Of a stretch of DNA of 11,041 bases, positions 7,433 to 11,041 are shown in pieces. Each line of letters begins with the position of its first letter. Within the stretch, counting starts at the first letter, position 1. Source of the DNA: Opitutia bacterium UBA977 (GTDB taxonomy: Bacteria; Verrucomicrobiota; Verrucomicrobiia; Opitutales; Coraliomargaritaceae); the NCBI GenBank assembly GCA_002292345.1, contig DBBT01000083.1, positions 1-11,041 of the forward strand, given 5' to 3'. Made by a program: the position numbers and the translations under genes. The notes beneath the pieces are model-generated. The model saw nothing but the letters and a program-made list of their open reading frames with translations, was not told the origin of the DNA and did no database searches.

Positions 7433-7655
7433 GGAAAGGAAATTTATAATAAACGCGGGAAGGCTGAAATCACCACTAGCCATCAGCTCATTGTTTTTAA
7501 GCGTTAGACTGATATCAAATCTGCAACGTCACTCCAGCAAAAAGTCGAAATAAACCCACACTACAATAAAATTCATACACATACTAATTTCCATACGTAC
7601 AAGACCATTAGCCAGAGACGTAAATCGCCGCTCTTTTTTACCTCAAAATTAGATA

Positions 7656-8621
7656 TTATCCAGAAACGACATTCACAGGATGCCCCGCAATGAATTGCCG
7701 TAAGTTATCCACCGATGTGGCTAACAAACGGCGACGTGCCGGCTCACTCGCCCAGGCAATGTGCGGCGTAATCAAACAATTTGGTGCACCCAACAACGGG
7801 CAGTCGGCAGCCATTGGCTCTTTACGCACAACATCGACCGCAGCACCCCCAAGAGTACCGCTTCGTAAAGCCGCCCCCAGCGAATCTTCGCAAATGAGTC
7901 CTCCCCGTGCGGTATTGACCAATAATGCCCCTCGCTTCATCGTCGCCAGCAAGGCTGCATTGACAAAACCACTGGTCTCCGATGTTTCGGGGCAATGTAA
8001 ACTCACTAGATCCGCTCGCGCAAAGATCATTTCGTTCGAGGCCCATTCAAAATCATCATAGTCTGGCGTATTACGTTCAGTGCGTGCCGAAGCGAGTACC
8101 TTAGCTCCCATCGTATTCAGCGCTGAGGCTACACGGCGCCCTATCGTGCCGAAACCAACGATTCCAACAGTCATCGCTGCTAGCTCGCGCGGCGCCTGCT
8201 GCCAATACGAGAACAGTTCACTGCGCACCCAATCGCCCGCATGCACTGATCCGCTGTGCTGCCCGACTTGATTGCACAACTCTAGGATTAGAGCCACCGT
8301 ATGCTGCGCAGTCGTTGCTGACCCATAGGTTGGTACATTACAGACCGTTTGCCCAAATCGAGTCGCGGCCACTACATCGACCACATTATATCCCGTGGCC
8401 AGCACGCCAATAAACTTCAAGTTCGGTGCCGCCTCCAACACATCAGCCGAAAGTGGCACTTTGTTGGTAAAGACAACTTCGGCCTCACCGATACATTGCG
8501 TAATCGCCACCGCATTTGTAGCAGTCGACGCATACAGCTGCACATCCCCTAGGTCGCGAAGTGCTGCCCATGCAGAGTCATCAAAATCTAAAGTTCCAGC
8601 ATCCAGCACTATAATTTGCAT
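7656..8621 (-). CDS. D-isomer-specific 2-hydroxyacid dehydrogenase (glycerate/hydroxypyruvate type)
   Basis: A 321-residue cytoplasmic NAD(P)-dependent dehydrogenase that interconverts a D-2-hydroxyacid and its 2-oxoacid; the closest subfamily by feel is glycerate dehydrogenase/hydroxypyruvate reductase. Seen: substrate-side segment with GVLATGYNVVDV (72-83), NVPTYGSATTAQHTVALIL (95-113), the dinucleotide-binding GIVGFGTIG (153-161), and the catalytic trio Arg239 (NTARGG), Glu268 (RKEP) and His287 (TPHIAW). The second beta strand of the nucleotide fold ends in ASART (177-181) rather than an acidic residue, which could mean NADP(H) is accepted. The length is normal. The gene follows ptsI on the same strand after 72 bases. 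Hydroxypyruvate or glyoxylate reduction is a reasonable role, but substrate assignment in this family by sequence alone is unreliable. Confidence 0.93.
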   Translation of the reverse strand: MQIIVLDAGTLDFDDSAWAALRDLGDVQLYASTATNAVAITQCIGEAEVVFTNKVPLSADVLEAAPNLKFIGVLATGYNVVDVVAATRFGQTVCNVPTYGSATTAQHTVALILELCNQVGQHSGSVHAGDWVRSELFSYWQQAPRELAAMTVGIVGFGTIGRRVASALNTMGAKVLASARTERNTPDYDDFEWASNEMIFARADLVSLHCPETSETSGFVNAALLATMKRGALLVNTARGGLICEDSLGAALRSGTLGGAAVDVVRKEPMAADCPLLGAPNCLITPHIAWASEPARRRLLATSVDNLRQFIAGHPVNVVSG

Positions 8622-8693
8622 GCACTTAAGACAATAAAACGCACGTTTAGATGCAATGCTCTTTGCTGAGAAAATAATGCGCTAGAGGACAAG

Positions 8694-10451
8694 CTATCGC
8701 TTTCCAATAGTTTCGACCCGAAAATCCTCTAAGCGCTTAACCACAGCGACTGGATCATTTACCTTTAATACTTCCTCAACCAGCGCACGTGCGTCAGTGA
8801 TGTTTACGTTACGAATAAAATACTTCAACTCTGGCAGCATCGACGACGTCAGGCTCAGCGAAGTCGCACCCATTCCGAGCAGCAACCCTGCATAAATAGG
8901 ATCACCAGCGATTTCCCCGCACACACTCACGGGTTTACCCAAACGATTGGCCTCGTCTATAATCACCTTCAAAGTGCGCAGCACCGCTGGGTGCGCGGGC
9001 TCATATAGGTGCGCGACACGATCGTTTAGACGATCCACCGCCATTAGGTATTGGATCAAATCATTCGTGCCGATACTAAAGAAATCTGCTTCCGCCGCCA
9101 ATAAATCAATAATCGCAGCCGCACTAGGGATCTCGACCATCGCCCCGACTTCGATCTCTTCATTAAATGCCATATTTTCAGCACGAAGATCGACTTTCAC
9201 TTCCTCTAAGATTTGATTCGCACGTCGCAACTCAGCTACACCACTGATCATCGGATACATAATCTTAACGTTTCCCTTGGCACTCGCTCGAAGAATCGCT
9301 CGCAACTGAGTCTTAAAAATATCCTGATTCCCAAGGCAAAAACGAATCGCTCGAAAACCCATAAAAGAGTTATCCTCCTGCGTGCCGCCATCCCCTAAAG
9401 TCTTATCCCCACCGATATCCAAGGTGCGAATAATCACGGGTTCATCGCCGGCAGCAGCTACAACTGCCGCATATTCATCATACTGTACAGATTCCGGCGG
9501 GTAGCCATGATGCCGAAGGAATATCCCTTCGGTGCGGAATAGGCCGACCCCGTTTGAACGCATCGCAATGACCTGCTCCATCTCATGGGCCCCCTCGATG
9601 TTAGACATCAGCCCAATCGGCGACCCATCCTTGGTCTCGCTCGGCTCAGAAATGACCGAAATATAAATCTCATCCAGCTTGCGACGTTCGCTGGCGAGCT
9701 TGCCATACTTAAACAGGCGTTCCTCGGACGGGTTGATCACGACAATGCCATCATATCCATCGACCAGAATCTGATCGCCACTCTGAATCGTCTTTGTCGC
9801 ATTATGTAGCCCGACCACCGCCGGAATCCGCATCGAACGTGCCATAATCACCGAGTGACTGGTTTGACCGCCAGCATCGGTGATAAAACCAAGCAACTTA
9901 CTACGATCCATGTCCGCAGTATCAGACGGCGTAATATCTTCTGAGACAATAATACTATGCGCCGCCAATTCCCCGAGATTGGACTTATTCATGCCAATTA
10001 AGTTCTGCAATAAACGCCGTGACACATCTTGAATATCAGTCACACGTTCCTTCAAATATTCATCTTCCATCGAGCTGAAAAACGAAATATAACGCTGCGC
10101 GATTTGATGATAGCAGCTCTCGACATTTTTATTCGTCGACCGCAGCTCCGAATTGACCTCGTCCAGCAGGGCGCTATCCTCCAACACCATCAAATGCGCA
10201 TCAAAAATTCGCGCCTCTCCTTCGCCTAACGAAGCAGCGACTTTGTGCCGCACAGCCGTAATCTCTTCACGCGTCTGCAAGATCGCTTGATCAAAACGCT
10301 CGATCTCAGAATCGATGGCTTCTGGTGGCAGATCGTAGCTCGGCACGTCTAATTCCTTTTGAAGATACAAAAGCGCAGTTCCGTGCGCAACTCCAGGAGA
10401 CGCAGCAATGCCCTCAAGGATAATTTCTTCTTTGGAATTTTGTTCGGACAC
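8694..10451 (-). CDS. ptsI: Phosphoenolpyruvate-protein phosphotransferase, PTS Enzyme I
   Basis: A 585-residue cytoplasmic Enzyme I, which takes phosphate from phosphoenolpyruvate onto a histidine and passes it to HPr. Seen: N-terminal EGIAASPGVAHG (13-24); the HPr-binding helical part (about 30-150); the phospho-His segment GGQTSHSVIMARS (194-206) with His199 as the acceptor; the PEP-binding barrel with GLFRTE (303-308), RTLDIGGDK (342-350), GAMVEIPSA (436-444), FFSIGTNDLIQY (457-468), and SVCGEIAGD (509-517) with the catalytic-type Cys511. All key residues are present and the length is about 10 residues above the Escherichia coli enzyme. The start is a GTG without a Shine-Dalgarno; no better in-frame start lies upstream. 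No HPr, HPr kinase or EII gene is in the window. It lies 59 bases after ispE on the same strand and is probably co-transcribed. Confidence 0.96.
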   Translation of the reverse strand: MSEQNSKEEIILEGIAASPGVAHGTALLYLQKELDVPSYDLPPEAIDSEIERFDQAILQTREEITAVRHKVAASLGEGEARIFDAHLMVLEDSALLDEVNSELRSTNKNVESCYHQIAQRYISFFSSMEDEYLKERVTDIQDVSRRLLQNLIGMNKSNLGELAAHSIIVSEDITPSDTADMDRSKLLGFITDAGGQTSHSVIMARSMRIPAVVGLHNATKTIQSGDQILVDGYDGIVVINPSEERLFKYGKLASERRKLDEIYISVISEPSETKDGSPIGLMSNIEGAHEMEQVIAMRSNGVGLFRTEGIFLRHHGYPPESVQYDEYAAVVAAAGDEPVIIRTLDIGGDKTLGDGGTQEDNSFMGFRAIRFCLGNQDIFKTQLRAILRASAKGNVKIMYPMISGVAELRRANQILEEVKVDLRAENMAFNEEIEVGAMVEIPSAAAIIDLLAAEADFFSIGTNDLIQYLMAVDRLNDRVAHLYEPAHPAVLRTLKVIIDEANRLGKPVSVCGEIAGDPIYAGLLLGMGATSLSLTSSMLPELKYFIRNVNITDARALVEEVLKVNDPVAVVKRLEDFRVETIGKR

Positions 10452-10510
10452 TAGTGTTATCGATGATCGCGTTAAGGAGAAATAGAAGTGCTGACGCTTA
10501 CAGCTTCAAC

Positions 10511-11041
10511 TCAACAAATTGAAGTTTCAACCCAAAACACCTCATCGCCCCATGCCTCGCGAACAATACCTTCAATTTGACCAACATCAGGACCGTTTTT
10601 TTCCAATAAAGCGAAGCAACAACTGCCACTGCCGCTCATCAAACACTCCACGCCAGCTGCCCGCAGTTGCGCTAACAAAGTCGAAATCGCCAAATATTTA
10701 CTGCCGACTGGGTCCTCGAATGAATTAAACAATAATTCGCCCAAAGTGCCACTTTCGATAAAACGCTCGATTCGAGCCACGGCCTCTGCTCCTGGCTCAT
10801 AACAGTCAGGGACACGTACTGATAAAAGGTTATAGGCACTCGCCGTCTCCACACCAAAGTCAGGACCAAACAACACCAATCGCGTGCCGTTTAATCGCTC
10901 AGCAACTTCAGCCGCCAACGGCTCGATCACCTCCCCACGTCCGCGCATCCACGCAGCCTGCCCTTCAATAAAAAACGGACAGTCAGAGCCCAGTTGCGCG
11001 GCGAGTTCGCATAATACTTGGTTGCTAAACGGCTCACCCGA
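10511..11041 (-). CDS. ispE: 4-diphosphocytidyl-2-C-methyl-D-erythritol kinase (C-terminal part; 5' end outside window)
   Basis: GHMP-family kinase of the MEP pathway that phosphorylates the 2-hydroxyl of CDP-methylerythritol on the way to isopentenyl diphosphate. 176 residues are visible, with the frame open at the right edge; compared with a usual length near 290, about the first 110-120 residues (including the ATP-binding GLGGGS-type motif) lie outside. Seen: LGSDCPFFIEGQAAWMRGRG at visible residues 17-36, which is the characteristic IspE segment, then LLFNSFEDPV (the NDFE-like block) and the GHMP motif 3 CLMSGSGSCCFALL near residues 133-146. An internal ATG at 10948 is not the start, because the conserved family sequence continues upstream of it. 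It ends 59 bases before the ptsI start. Confidence 0.95.
   Translation of the reverse strand, partial: SGEPFSNQVLCELAAQLGSDCPFFIEGQAAWMRGRGEVIEPLAAEVAERLNGTRLVLFGPDFGVETASAYNLLSVRVPDCYEPGAEAVARIERFIESGTLGELLFNSFEDPVGSKYLAISTLLAQLRAAGVECLMSGSGSCCFALLEKNGPDVGQIEGIVREAWGDEVFWVETSIC

Noticed and set aside
7433..7655. Promoter or small RNA upstream of the glycosyltransferase gene
   Set aside because: Only weak partial matches to -35 and -10 boxes and no convincing conserved structure by eye.
8622..8693. Inverted repeat AAAC-GTGC-GTTT between ptsI and the dehydrogenase gene as a terminator or operator
   Set aside because: The stem is only four base pairs with a tetraloop and a poor T-run; too weak to call.
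1..11041. CRISPR array, insertion sequence, tRNA, prophage or defence genes
   Set aside because: I found no spaced direct repeats, transposase or integrase motifs, cloverleaf, or toxin/nuclease domains on either strand.

Overview
This window looks like chromosomal housekeeping DNA from a Gram-negative bacterium, most likely a Verrucomicrobiota member of the Opitutia/Puniceicoccales type (Coraliomargarita-like, marine). The assignment is an inference. It rests on a principal sigma factor with a Lys/Ala-rich N-terminal extension, LptF (so an LPS-type outer membrane), the MEP isoprenoid pathway, a sodium-coupled amino-acid symporter, and start codons that mostly lack a Shine-Dalgarno sequence. 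No 16S or other taxonomic marker is present.

Layout, plus strand (1-4247): the 3' part of rpoD (its frame is already open at base 1), then a small predicted lipoprotein of unknown function 40 bases later, then a tatA-like gene 23 bases after that. A strong intrinsic terminator at 2636-2663 closes this apparent three-gene unit. A separate AGCS-family sodium:alanine/glycine symporter gene follows.

Layout, minus strand (4248-11041), read from the right edge leftward: the C-terminal part of ispE, then ptsI (PTS Enzyme I) 59 bases on, then a D-2-hydroxyacid dehydrogenase, then a GT4-type glycosyltransferase, a stand-alone Hpt domain protein 15 bases after it, and lptF. Between lptF and the convergent symporter gene lies about 300 bases holding only a doubtful 79-codon reading frame.

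Functionally, the genes serve transcription initiation (RpoD), the cell envelope (TatA, LptF, the glycosyltransferase, the lipoprotein), uptake and central carbon (the symporter, EI, the hydroxyacid dehydrogenase), isoprenoid synthesis (IspE) and phosphorelay signalling (Hpt). I see no mobile element, tRNA, rRNA, CRISPR array or defence island, and no convincing undescribed system. The points most worth a second look are the basic N-terminal extension of RpoD, the unknown lipoprotein between rpoD and tatA, the unusual Hpt active-site motif, the Asp-for-Glu change in the glycosyltransferase motif, and the general lack of Shine-Dalgarno sequences.
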